Positions 8,920 to 16,009 of a stretch of 64,000 bases of DNA are shown one piece after another; position 1 is the stretch's first letter; the number at the start of each line of letters is the position of its first letter. This DNA is from Streptococcus oralis (GTDB lineage: Bacteria > Bacillota > Bacilli > Lactobacillales > Streptococcaceae). The notes beneath the pieces were generated by a model that was not told the origin of the DNA, did not search any database, and saw nothing but the letters and a program-made list of their open reading frames with translations. The stretch covers positions 310,001 through 374,000 of the forward strand of contig NZ_CP097843.1 in NCBI RefSeq assembly GCF_023611505.1, read 5' to 3'. A program made the translations under genes and the position numbers.

Positions 8920-10055
8920 GGCTCTATAATATTTGTAGTGGGTAAATCCCCTATGGATATTATAGAGCCTATTTTATTGTAGAAAAAAAGTCTCATAAGA
9001 CCTATAATGAAAAGAGACTAAACAACTCATTAGAAAGAATCATATGGAACAATTACATTTTATCACAAAACTGCTTGATATCAAAGATCCAAACATCAAG
9101 ATTGTAGATATCATCAATATGGATACACACAAGGAAATCATCGCTAAACTGGACTATGAGGCTCCATCTTGTCCTGATTGCGGAAAGCAAATGAAGAAAT
9201 ATGACTTTCAAAAACTTTCTAAGATTCCTTACCTTGAAACGACTGGTAAGCCTACTAGAATTCTTCTTAGAAAGCGTCGTTTTAAGTGCTATCATTGTTC
9301 GAAAATGATGGTCGCTGAGACTTCTATCGTCAAGAAGAATCACCAAATCCCTCGTATCATCAACCAAAAGATCGCTCAGAAGCTAATTGAAAAGACTTCT
9401 ATGACCGATATTGCTCAGCAGATGGCCATTTCAACTTCAACTGTCATTTGAAAGCTCAATGACTTCCACTTTAAGCATGATTTTTCGCATCTTCCTGAGA
9501 TTATATCATGGGATGTTGAAACAGTTAGGGAAGTGACTGTTTTAATCGGGAGATGAAGATGAGTTTCATTGCGTAAGATTTTGAAAAGCTCGATATCATC
9601 ACTGTTCTTGAAGGAAGAACACAAGCTGTCATCCGAAATCACTTTCTTCGCTACAATCGAGCTGTTCGTTGTCAGGTGAAAATCATTACTATGGATATGT
9701 TTAGTCCCTACTATGAATTAGCTAAACAGCCTTTTCCATGTGCTAAAATCGTTCTCGATCGTTTTCACCCTTCGTTATTATATTTCTGAACTCAGGCTAA
9801 AACAGTCCACTGGACTGTTTTACTCCAACACTTAAACCGTGCTATGAGTCGTGTGCGTGTTCAAATCATGAATCAGTTTGAACGAAAATCTTTTGAATAC
9901 AAGGCTATTAAGCGCTACTGGAAACTCATTGAACAAGATAGCCGTAAATTGAGTGATAAGCGTTTTTATCGCCCTAAACATCAAAAAAGAAAGGACGAAT
10001 TTCGTCCTTTCTCGAGCTTAGCTTTTCTTCAACCTACTACAGTTGACAAAGAGCC
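8920..10055 (+). mobile_element. Decayed ISL3-family (IS1167-like) insertion sequence
   Basis: The left end GGCTCTATAATATTTGTAGT opens a 50-bp palindrome (8920-8969). The right end at 10032-10055, read on the minus strand, is GGCTCTTTGTCAACTGTAGT. The 24-bp ends agree at the outer GGCTCT and the inner TGTAGT(G/A)GGT. Length is 1136 bp, shorter than the roughly 1.4 kb of intact IS1167, because of an internal deletion. Confidence 0.85.
9044..10021 (+). pseudogene. ISL3-family transposase, disrupted
   Basis: The frame starts MEQLHFITKLLDIKDPNIKI and has a zinc-binding cluster (CPDCGKQ...CYHC) and a helix-turn-helix (MTDIAQQMAISTSTV), as in IS1167 transposases. A TGA at 9449 replaces the usual Arg codon after STSTVI. 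Further stops and shifts follow near 9554, 9579 and 9787. After RFYRP (about 9972) the frame jumps to the normal C-terminus NIKKERTNFVLSRA ending at 10021, so about 100 internal codons are deleted. It cannot make an active enzyme. Confidence 0.88.
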
Positions 10056-10931
10056 AAGTTCTTTTGGTTTGTAATTAAATAAATCCTCTACTTCTGATGA
10101 CAGTGTAGCTGATTTGAGATAAGCGTAATAAACTGTAAATGTTATCTGGTCCTCCGGTATTAGAGGGATTTTTATTAAATCATCATCTTCATCAGAAAGT
10201 GCGATATCAGCCAGTAAACTAACGCCAATCCCTTTCTTTAAAAGTTCTTTAATGATGACAATGTCGTCACTCTTGAAGAATATTTCTGCCTTGTTTTGAT
10301 GCTTTTGATTAAGTAGTTCAAAAGCTTTCAGGTGAACAAAGTGTTCGTCTAAAAGTATAAAGGATTGATCTACTAAATCTTCAAAAGTGAGGGAAAGAGC
10401 AGTAGCAAGAGGATGGTTCTTAGATAAAACAACATACAGTTCTTTATGAAAGAGTTCATGTGTCTCTATTGAAGGATGATTGAGTGGTTCAATCAAGCCG
10501 AGTAAGCTCGCATCTAGTTCTCCCTTAAGGAGAAGATTTAATAATTCTACGGAGCCACCGCGGATAGGGCGCACCTTTTTTAAAAAATCAAATTCAGTTT
10601 CTTTATTTAAGACAGAGAAAAGATACTGAATGATAATAGGAGGGAATCCTACAGTAGAGCAATGCGCCAAAGAGCGATTAATTTCTTTGCGAGTAGCAAT
10701 AACCTCAGGTAAAATCAGTTCTGTATGCTTCAGAAGGATTTGTCCTTGATTAGTTAGTTTAAAGGAGCGATGTGAAGGATCATGGTGAATCAATTTGCAA
10801 TTAAAAGATTCCTCTAAGCGCTTGATGGCATAAGAAATAGATGGTTGGCTGACTTTGTGTTGTTTTGCTACTTCCGTATAGGATTGAAGCTGGCAGAGGT
10901 CATAAAAATATTGTAGATCTTTTAAATTCAT
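10029..10931 (-). CDS. mleR: LysR-family regulator of the malolactic genes (MleR-like)
   Basis: A 300-residue LysR-type regulator: N-terminal winged HTH (MNLKDLQYFYDLCQLQSYTEVAKQ, then VSQPSISYAIKRLEE) and a C-terminal effector-binding domain (residues about 90-290). Placed close to mleS and mleP, it most likely activates malolactic fermentation in response to malate, as MleR does in Lactococcus and S. mutans. Odd: the last eight residues, GSLSTVVG, and the stop come from the right inverted repeat of the adjacent ISL3-type element. The native end was probably K-P-K-E-L-stop, eight residues shorter, as the displaced hairpin at 5941 shows. Function may survive, since the change is only a short tail. 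Confidence 0.82.
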   Translation of the reverse strand: MNLKDLQYFYDLCQLQSYTEVAKQHKVSQPSISYAIKRLEESFNCKLIHHDPSHRSFKLTNQGQILLKHTELILPEVIATRKEINRSLAHCSTVGFPPIIIQYLFSVLNKETEFDFLKKVRPIRGGSVELLNLLLKGELDASLLGLIEPLNHPSIETHELFHKELYVVLSKNHPLATALSLTFEDLVDQSFILLDEHFVHLKAFELLNQKHQNKAEIFFKSDDIVIIKELLKKGIGVSLLADIALSDEDDDLIKIPLIPEDQITFTVYYAYLKSATLSSEVEDLFNYKPKELGSLSTVVG

Positions 10932-11065
10932 ATGGGCTCACTTTCATTAGTTGGAGAAGGAAAATAAGTGGAAATCACCAGATAAATACTTTTTATCCGT
11001 ATCCTACAATTTGACTATACGAGTATTCACCGGTTAAAATGTAAGTGAGTCAGGGATATCAAAGG

Positions 11066-11419
11066 TTATCTAAGATTATCTAAGATACTTTCAAAAATGA
11101 CTAACATCTTTTCTCGTTTATCAATAGGGAGCTGTTTAATCTTCATGTTGATTCTTTTGAGTGAAAGATTGTCGGTCTTATCAGAGGTTGATTCAAGGCT
11201 ATCAAAATTGAAAAATTCCTCTGGGGTCATCTCTAGGGCGACAATCACTTTTTCAAGACTGTGAATGGTCAGATTCACATTTTGGTTTTCAAGTTGATTG
11301 ATATACTTAAGCCCAAGTCCTGCTTGTTCCGAAAGTTCTTCCTGGCTCATTTTTTTCTGTGTTCGAAAATATTTCACTTTTTGGGAAATATATTGTTGTA
11401 AATAGTTTTTATTCGTCAT
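11066..11419 (-). CDS. Xre-family HTH regulator
   Basis: A small DNA-binding protein with a Cro/CI helix-turn-helix in its first half (YFRTQKKMSQEELSEQAGLG, then YINQLENQNVNLTIHSLEKV) and a helical tail without known enzyme motifs. The frame is open up to 11485, but the start at 11419 (MTNKNYLQQY) fits family length (about 117 residues); no start has a clear ribosome binding site, so it is uncertain. It lies between mleR and mleS, on the minus strand like mleR. It may tune the malolactic genes or be a leftover of the island's own control circuit; the sequence does not say which. Confidence 0.75.
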   Translation of the reverse strand: MTNKNYLQQYISQKVKYFRTQKKMSQEELSEQAGLGLKYINQLENQNVNLTIHSLEKVIVALEMTPEEFFNFDSLESTSDKTDNLSLKRINMKIKQLPIDKREKMLVIFESILDNLR

Positions 11420-11609
11420 ATAAATAGAATACAAGTTTTGCATGACAAAAAAACATCTTAAAAAATACAAAGTATTGCATAACAAACTTATATGATATTT
11501 ATTTTAATTCGGATTGCCAATTTGTATGATTAGTTTCTTTTGCTCGAAACTTTTAGTAAAGAGTGATCATTGAGAGTTTTATGAGTTCAGAACTTTATAA
11601 AATATAACA

Positions 11610-11642
11610 ACTTAAAGTGCCATTAATAATGGTGTTTTAAGT
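11610..11642. promoter_or_regulatory. Inverted repeat upstream of mleS
   Basis: In the 358-bp gap between the regulator and mleS, an imperfect palindrome (ACTTAAAGTGCCATT at 11610-11624 against AATGGTGTTTTAAGT at 11628-11642) could be an operator or weak terminator. No gene is seen in the gap. Confidence 0.45.
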
Positions 11643-11745
11643 ATAAAGAGCTTATTAGAAAATTGCCTTCGTAGACTCATTATAACATATGCGCACACGA
11701 TTGTATTTTTTAAACAACAAAGTTTTCCAAACAATTCATTTTAAG

Positions 11746-11754
11746 TGGTATAAT
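11746..11754 (+). promoter_or_regulatory. Extended -10 promoter of mleS
   Basis: TGG-TATAAT at 11746-11754 is an extended -10 with no good -35 hexamer at the usual distance, as expected for an activator-dependent promoter. AAGGAGG at 11764-11770 precedes the ATG. Confidence 0.7.
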
Positions 11755-11777
11755 AGAAGTAAAAAGGAGGTTGCACT

Positions 11778-13403
11778 ATGACTGCACATGATATTTTAAA
11801 CAACCCTTTCCTGAATAAAGGTACTGCCTTTACCTTAGAGGAGCGAAAGGAACTAGGCCTTATTGGGTTATTGCCACCTTACGTTCAAACCATCGAGGAG
11901 CAAGCAGTGCAAACCTATGCACAAATGCAAACAAAGGTCAATGATCTGGAAAAACGTTTGTTCTTAATGGAAATCTTTAATACGAACCGGACTCTTTTCT
12001 ATTACCTCTTTTCTCAACATTTGGAGGAATTCAATCCAATTGTATACGATCCAACCATTGCTGATACCATTGAAGGTTATAGTGACCTCTTTGTAGATCC
12101 ACAATATGCGGGATATCTTGATATCAATCATCCTGAAAATATTGAAGCCACTTTGAAAAATGCTGCTGGGAATCGCGAGATTCGTCTCATTGTTGTAACA
12201 GATGCAGAAGGAATCCTTGGAATCGGTGACTGGGGAACAAATGGTGTCGATATTTCTGTTGGGAAATTGATGGTCTACACGGGTGCTGCTGGAATCGATC
12301 CTTCTATGGTCCTTCCTTTAGTCATTGATGCAGGAACTAACCGTGAAGAACTTCGTAACAATCCTAATTACTTGGGAAATCGTCACGAACGGGTTCGCGG
12401 AGATCGTTACTACGACTTCATTGACCAATTTGTTCAAACAGCAGAACGTCTCTTTCCTAAACTCTACCTTCACTGGGAAGACTTCGGTCGCTTGAATGCT
12501 GCCAATATTCTTGAAAAATACCGGAAACAAATTCCAACCTTTAACGATGATATTCAAGGTACAGGAATCGTTACCTTGGGTGGTATCTTTGGTTCACTAG
12601 ATATTAGTGGTGAAAAATTAACAGATCAAGTTTATCTCTGCTATGGTGGTGGTACTGCGGGTGCAGGAATTGCTTCTCGTGTTCTTCGCGAAATGGTGAG
12701 TGAAGGTCTTTCTGAAGAAGAAGCTTATAAACGCTTCTTTATGGTTGATAAACAAGGTCTTCTCTTTGATGACATGGATGACCTAACTCCTGAACAAAAA
12801 CCGTTTGCTAAGAAACGTGCTGACTTTAGTAACGCAGACAAGTTGACTGACCTGCTTGAAGTAGTGAAGACTGTGAAGCCAACCATTCTTGTAGGAACTT
12901 CGACTCAGCCTAATACCTTCACTAAAGAAATAGTAGAGGCCATGTGTGAAAATACAGAGCGTCCGATGATCTTCCCTTTGTCAAATCCAACCAAACTAGC
13001 AGAAGCTAGTGCCAAAGATTTGATTGAATGGTCAGATGGTAAGGCTTTTGTCGCAACAGGAATTCCTGCTGATACGGTTTCTTATAAAGGTGTAGACTAT
13101 GTGATTGGTCAAGCAAATAATGCATTGATTTACCCAGGTCTTGGTCTAGGTATGCTGGCTTCTGAAGCAAGTCTTTTGACAGATGAAATGATTGGAGCAG
13201 CGGCTCATTCATTGAGTGGTATTATCAATCCAGGTCAACCAGGAGCTCCTGTCTTGCCACCATTCAAGTATGTAGCAGATGTTTCTGTTAAAGTAGCAGA
13301 AGCAGTCGCTAAAAAAGCGCAAGAACAAGGTCTTGCACGTGCTAAAGAAACTGATATGGCTAAAGCAGTTCGTGATTTGAAATGGTATCCAGAGTATAAA
13401 TAA
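11778..13403 (+). CDS. mleS: Malolactic enzyme
   Basis: NAD- and Mn-dependent enzyme of 541 residues that decarboxylates L-malate directly to L-lactate and CO2, raising internal pH. It belongs to the malic-enzyme superfamily: the N-terminal malate-binding domain has [19 protein letters not shown] and the metal-site region [10 protein letters not shown] (about residues 254-263), followed by the Rossmann NAD site [14 protein letters not shown] (about 290-303). The start ATG sits 7 bases after AAGGAGG. mleP follows after 77 bases in the same direction, the usual synthase-transporter pair. Malic enzyme would be the alternative, but the pairing with an AEC permease and a LysR regulator favours malolactic enzyme. 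Confidence 0.93.
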   Translation: MTAHDILNNPFLNKGTAFTLEERKELGLIGLLPPYVQTIEEQAVQTYAQMQTKVNDLEKRLFLMEIFNTNRTLFYYLFSQHLEEFNPIVYDPTIADTIEGYSDLFVDPQYAGYLDINHPENIEATLKNAAGNREIRLIVVTDAEGILGIGDWGTNGVDISVGKLMVYTGAAGIDPSMVLPLVIDAGTNREELRNNPNYLGNRHERVRGDRYYDFIDQFVQTAERLFPKLYLHWEDFGRLNAANILEKYRKQIPTFNDDIQGTGIVTLGGIFGSLDISGEKLTDQVYLCYGGGTAGAGIASRVLREMVSEGLSEEEAYKRFFMVDKQGLLFDDMDDLTPEQKPFAKKRADFSNADKLTDLLEVVKTVKPTILVGTSTQPNTFTKEIVEAMCENTERPMIFPLSNPTKLAEASAKDLIEWSDGKAFVATGIPADTVSYKGVDYVIGQANNALIYPGLGLGMLASEASLLTDEMIGAAAHSLSGIINPGQPGAPVLPPFKYVADVSVKVAEAVAKKAQEQGLARAKETDMAKAVRDLKWYPEYK

Positions 13404-13480
13404 TTCATTGCTGCTGTCTATCATTCGCTAGCGACAAATTTATATGGGCTGTGGACTTAAGTAATTTAGAAAGGATACCT

Positions 13481-14428
13481 ATGTCACTCTTTTTAACCTC
13501 GATTACGAGTATCATTCCGATTATCGCTATTATTGTTTTGGGGTATATTCTTCAGGTGAAGGGATGGTTTGGAGATGCCTTTGGACCTAACCTATCTCGT
13601 TTGATCATGAATGTAGCCTTGCCAGCGTCAATCTTTGTGTCGGTGATGAAATATCTAACACTAGATAAACTAATCAGTCTTTCTGGAGGTCTCCTTTATA
13701 CATTTGTGGCCTTTATCTTGGGTTATATCGTAGCTTATATTGCAGTTGTGGTTTTCAAGGTTCGTCCAGGACGGCGAGGAACTATGATTAATACCTTTGT
13801 GAATGCCAATACTATTTTTATTGGTTTACCTTTAAACGTTGCTCTTTTTGGGGATCAGGCCCTTCCTTATTTCTTAATTTACTATATCACCAACACGATT
13901 TCCACCTGGACATTGGGCGTGTATTTGATGACGAGTGACAGTAAATCGGGTCAAAGCAAGGAGACAAGTAAATTTGACTGGAAGAAATTGCTACCAGCTC
14001 CGCTTGTAGGTTTTCTTGTCGCCCTGCTATTTTTGATTCTCCGAATCTCTATTCCAGATTTCGCAACGAATACCTTAACCTATGTTGGAAACATCGTCAC
14101 TCCCCTATCTCTGATTTATATTGGTATTGTTCTTGCTAAGGCAGGCTTGAATACCATTGCTTTTGATAAAGATACAATTGTCACCTTGGTTGGACGCTTT
14201 ATCCTAGCTCCTCTGATCATGCTTCTTGTATTGAAGTTTTTTGCCCCAAATATGGCAACAGTAGAATTTAAGACCTTTATGATTCAGTCTGCTACACCAT
14301 CTCTGGCTGTTCTCCCAATCCTTGCTAATCAAGGAAAAGGAGATGTGGAATTCTCTACGAATGTAGTGACTTTAAGTACGATTCTATTTATCGTTGTTAT
14401 TCCAATATTACAAACTTTATTAGGATAA
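13481..14428 (+). CDS. mleP: Malate permease, auxin efflux carrier family
   Basis: Membrane transporter of 315 residues with about ten hydrophobic segments, of the AEC family used by lactic acid bacteria to exchange malate for lactate. The frame opens at 13451, but the ATG at 13481 (MSLFLTSITSIIPIIAIIVL) has the ribosome binding site GAAAGGA just before it and gives the usual length. Signature stretches are SRLIMNVALPASIF and MIQSATPSLAVLPILANQG. It is cotranscribed with mleS. No strong terminator follows; a weak AGGGGA/TCCCCT pairing lies near 14437-14475. Confidence 0.88.
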   Translation: MSLFLTSITSIIPIIAIIVLGYILQVKGWFGDAFGPNLSRLIMNVALPASIFVSVMKYLTLDKLISLSGGLLYTFVAFILGYIVAYIAVVVFKVRPGRRGTMINTFVNANTIFIGLPLNVALFGDQALPYFLIYYITNTISTWTLGVYLMTSDSKSGQSKETSKFDWKKLLPAPLVGFLVALLFLILRISIPDFATNTLTYVGNIVTPLSLIYIGIVLAKAGLNTIAFDKDTIVTLVGRFILAPLIMLLVLKFFAPNMATVEFKTFMIQSATPSLAVLPILANQGKGDVEFSTNVVTLSTILFIVVIPILQTLLG

Positions 14429-14579
14429 GAAGGAAGAGGGGAGGATTGAAAGTTATGCGTTAAGAAATTCCCCTATTTAAAAAATATTGATTCAAATTTT
14501 ATGAAATAAATAAGTGGTTTTAGTTCTGAAAAGCCTTGATATTACGCTATTTTTAGTCCAAATGAAACTCATACTTTCC

Positions 14580-14630
14580 AAACCAGGTCTTAAGAAAGCT
14601 CGTAAAGCATCACAATTTTCAAAACGTTAA
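14580..14630 (+). pseudogene. Displaced rpsI 3' end (right att-like repeat)
   Basis: It encodes only [16 protein letters not shown] and stop, the S9 tail, with no upstream gene body. It is identical to 5526-5564 over 39 bp and keeps the same protein with TCA for Ser. The natural-looking rpsI terminator follows at 14655. It represents the original chromosomal gene end pushed away by an insertion of about 9 kb. Confidence 0.85.
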
Positions 14631-14654
14631 TCAATACGATACTATCAACGTTTC

Positions 14655-14692
14655 AAAGCACTCAAAAGTTTACCTTATGGGTGCTTTTTTCG
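14655..14692 (+). terminator. Terminator of the displaced rpsI end
   Basis: AAAGCACTC (14655-14663) pairs with GGGTGCTTT (14679-14687), followed by T residues. It probably served rpsI before the island inserted. Confidence 0.75.
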
Positions 14693-14737
14693 TGTTTTTT
14701 TTGAAAAGTTTACCTCAAAGTTCACCTTATTTTTACC

Positions 14738-14902
14738 TTATTGTTTTAGAGACTTTAAAGCAAATTTTCCAACAGCCATTGGAATCACATTAGAAGTGTT
14801 AACATAGGTCTTAGTTGTAATCGTATCACTATGGGTGAGCGCTTCAGAAATTTCTTCAAGCGAAACTCCAGCTTGTTTTGCTGGTGTGGCGCTTGAACAT
14901 TA
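14738..14902 (-). pseudogene. Tyrosine integrase C-terminal remnant
   Basis: Minus-strand codons from about 14902 down to the stop at 14738 read FKRHTSKQAGVSLEEISEAL, then THSDTITTKTYVNTSNVIPM, the C-terminal catalytic end of phage/ICE-type tyrosine recombinases: a decayed form of the RHTH...GVSL region, the GHS-like HSD, and the nucleophile Tyr in TKTYVNT. The N-terminal three quarters are absent. It lies just outside the right rpsI repeat with its 3' end facing it, so it probably came from an earlier element that used the same site. Confidence 0.8.
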
Positions 14903-15037
14903 TGCTTATCCATAGTATTTTGTGTTATAATGTAGAAACTATACAGAAAATAAAAGAATCTCTTTAAATTCTGTAAATTTCACTTTGCGTAAACATGAGA
15001 AAATTTGAATGTAGATAATGATGGGAGAGGATTTGTA

Positions 15038-15550
15038 ATGATCAGTTTAGAGCTGTTGTCTGAAGAAAATAGTCTAGACGTCTATTCTTTTGAAAAAGAA
15101 AATCGAGAGTATTTTGAACGAAATTTACCTCCTAGACCAGCTAACTTTTTTGATTTAGAAGGTTTTAAAGAAATTACAAGGGAATTGTTAACGGGACAAA
15201 GGAATCGTGCTGTTTACATGCATCTTATTAGAAATTCGCAAGGTGTTATGGTTGGGAGAATCAATTTAAGTGTCTTAGAGAGTGATCGAAATACAGCAGA
15301 ACTTGGGTATAGGATTGGGGAAAATGTTAACAATTTAGGTTATGCCAGCGAAGCGGTTAAACTCGTTTTAGAAAAAGCCTTCACGACTTATGATTTCAAT
15401 AGAATCATTGCAGGAACGGCAACAGGTAATCTAGCCTCTCAGAGGGTGCTTTTAAAAAATGGCTTCACCTTTAGTAGGGTTATAGAAAATGACTTACAAA
15501 TTCATAATGAGTGGGTTCATACAGCAGTATTTGAGATAAGGAGGCCATAA
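15038..15550 (+). CDS. GNAT-family N-acetyltransferase (RimJ-like)
   Basis: A cytoplasmic acetyl-CoA-dependent acetyltransferase of 170 residues. The frame opens at 15005, but the ATG at 15038 follows GGGAGAGGA and gives the family length. Seen: a central GRINLSVL strand, then AELGYRIGENVNNLGYASEAVKLVLE, the acetyl-CoA-binding P-loop region, and IIAGTATGNLASQRVLLKNGF, typical of RimJ/RimL-like proteins that acetylate ribosomal protein N-termini or small molecules. The substrate is unknown. It stands alone amid remnants of mobile elements and may be a passenger gene. Confidence 0.85.
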   Translation: MISLELLSEENSLDVYSFEKENREYFERNLPPRPANFFDLEGFKEITRELLTGQRNRAVYMHLIRNSQGVMVGRINLSVLESDRNTAELGYRIGENVNNLGYASEAVKLVLEKAFTTYDFNRIIAGTATGNLASQRVLLKNGFTFSRVIENDLQIHNEWVHTAVFEIRRP

Positions 15551-15575
15551 TATCATCATTTTCAGTCTACTAACA

Positions 15576-15840
15576 AGGTTAATGGATTTAGTTCTGTATT
15601 GCACAGGGCTAAGTCCTTTTAGTTTGACTTTAATTCGTTTGTTGTAGTAATTTATGTAATTGACAATCTCCTTTTCAAAACCATAAAACATCTCTAATTA
15701 TAAAATATCAAAGAAAGATTCCATCATACCATTGTCTGGATTGTTACCCTTACGTGATATGGATGGCTGAATTTCTTTTTTCTCTAAAAATTGATAATAA
15801 GAAATGTGCTGATATTGCTAGCCTTATCGCTGTGGGAAGA
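15576..15840 (-). pseudogene. IS3-family transposase (OrfB) C-terminal remnant
   Basis: The minus strand reads PDNGMMESFFDIL, stop, LEMFYGFEKEIVNYINYYNK and then KLKGLSPVQYRTKS, the C-terminal rve end of IS3/IS150-type OrfB, including the catalytic Glu region MMESFF. A stop interrupts it after DIL and the frame decays upstream of SRKGNNPDNG. Not functional. Confidence 0.8.
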
Positions 15841-15850
15841 TAAATTTAAT

Positions 15851-15919
15851 AATATACAACGAAAATGTCTTAACATGGAAACTCCTTATGAAGTATTTTG
15901 TGGTAAATGGTGCACTTAA
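15851..15919 (+). pseudogene. IS30-family transposase C-terminal scrap
   Basis: Twenty-two codons, NIQRKCLNMETPYEVF then CGKWCT and stop, resemble the RPRKCLGWKTPYEVF end of IS30-family transposases. Short, so tentative. Confidence 0.5.
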
Positions 15920-15942
15920 TTTAATCATTCAAAATAGAAAAA

Positions 15943-15964
15943 GAGAAGACCAACTGGTCTTCTC
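15943..15964 (-). terminator. Terminator of the protease-fucosidase gene
   Basis: A perfect 9-bp stem GAGAAGACC/GGTCTTCTC with an AACT loop; on the minus strand it is followed by TTTTTCTATTTT. Confidence 0.85.
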
Positions 15965-16009
15965 AACGGGGGAACTGAATAATTAGAAAGAATCAATCAA
16001 AGAGGGTTA

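Larger units (their letters stand above)
5984..10055. mobile_element. Putative ISL3-type transposon carrying a P-type ATPase
   Basis: The unit runs from an ISL3-like end at 5984, through the ATPase gene, a second left end at 8920 and a decayed transposase, to the right inverted repeat ending GAGCC at 10055. The outer flanks are AAGTTCTC and AAGTTCTT, an 8-bp target duplication with one mismatch, the duplication size typical of the ISL3 family. Both flanks lie in one 18-bp-arm hairpin that the insertion split. The inner end at 8920 has a flank (ACTTTTTA) that does not match, so the larger unit fits better as the transposed entity. Inference from flanks and ends only. Confidence 0.6.

Noticed and set aside
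9844..10074. 76-codon plus-strand ORF
   Set aside because: It is a middle piece of the disrupted ISL3 transposase that reads out of frame into the IS end.
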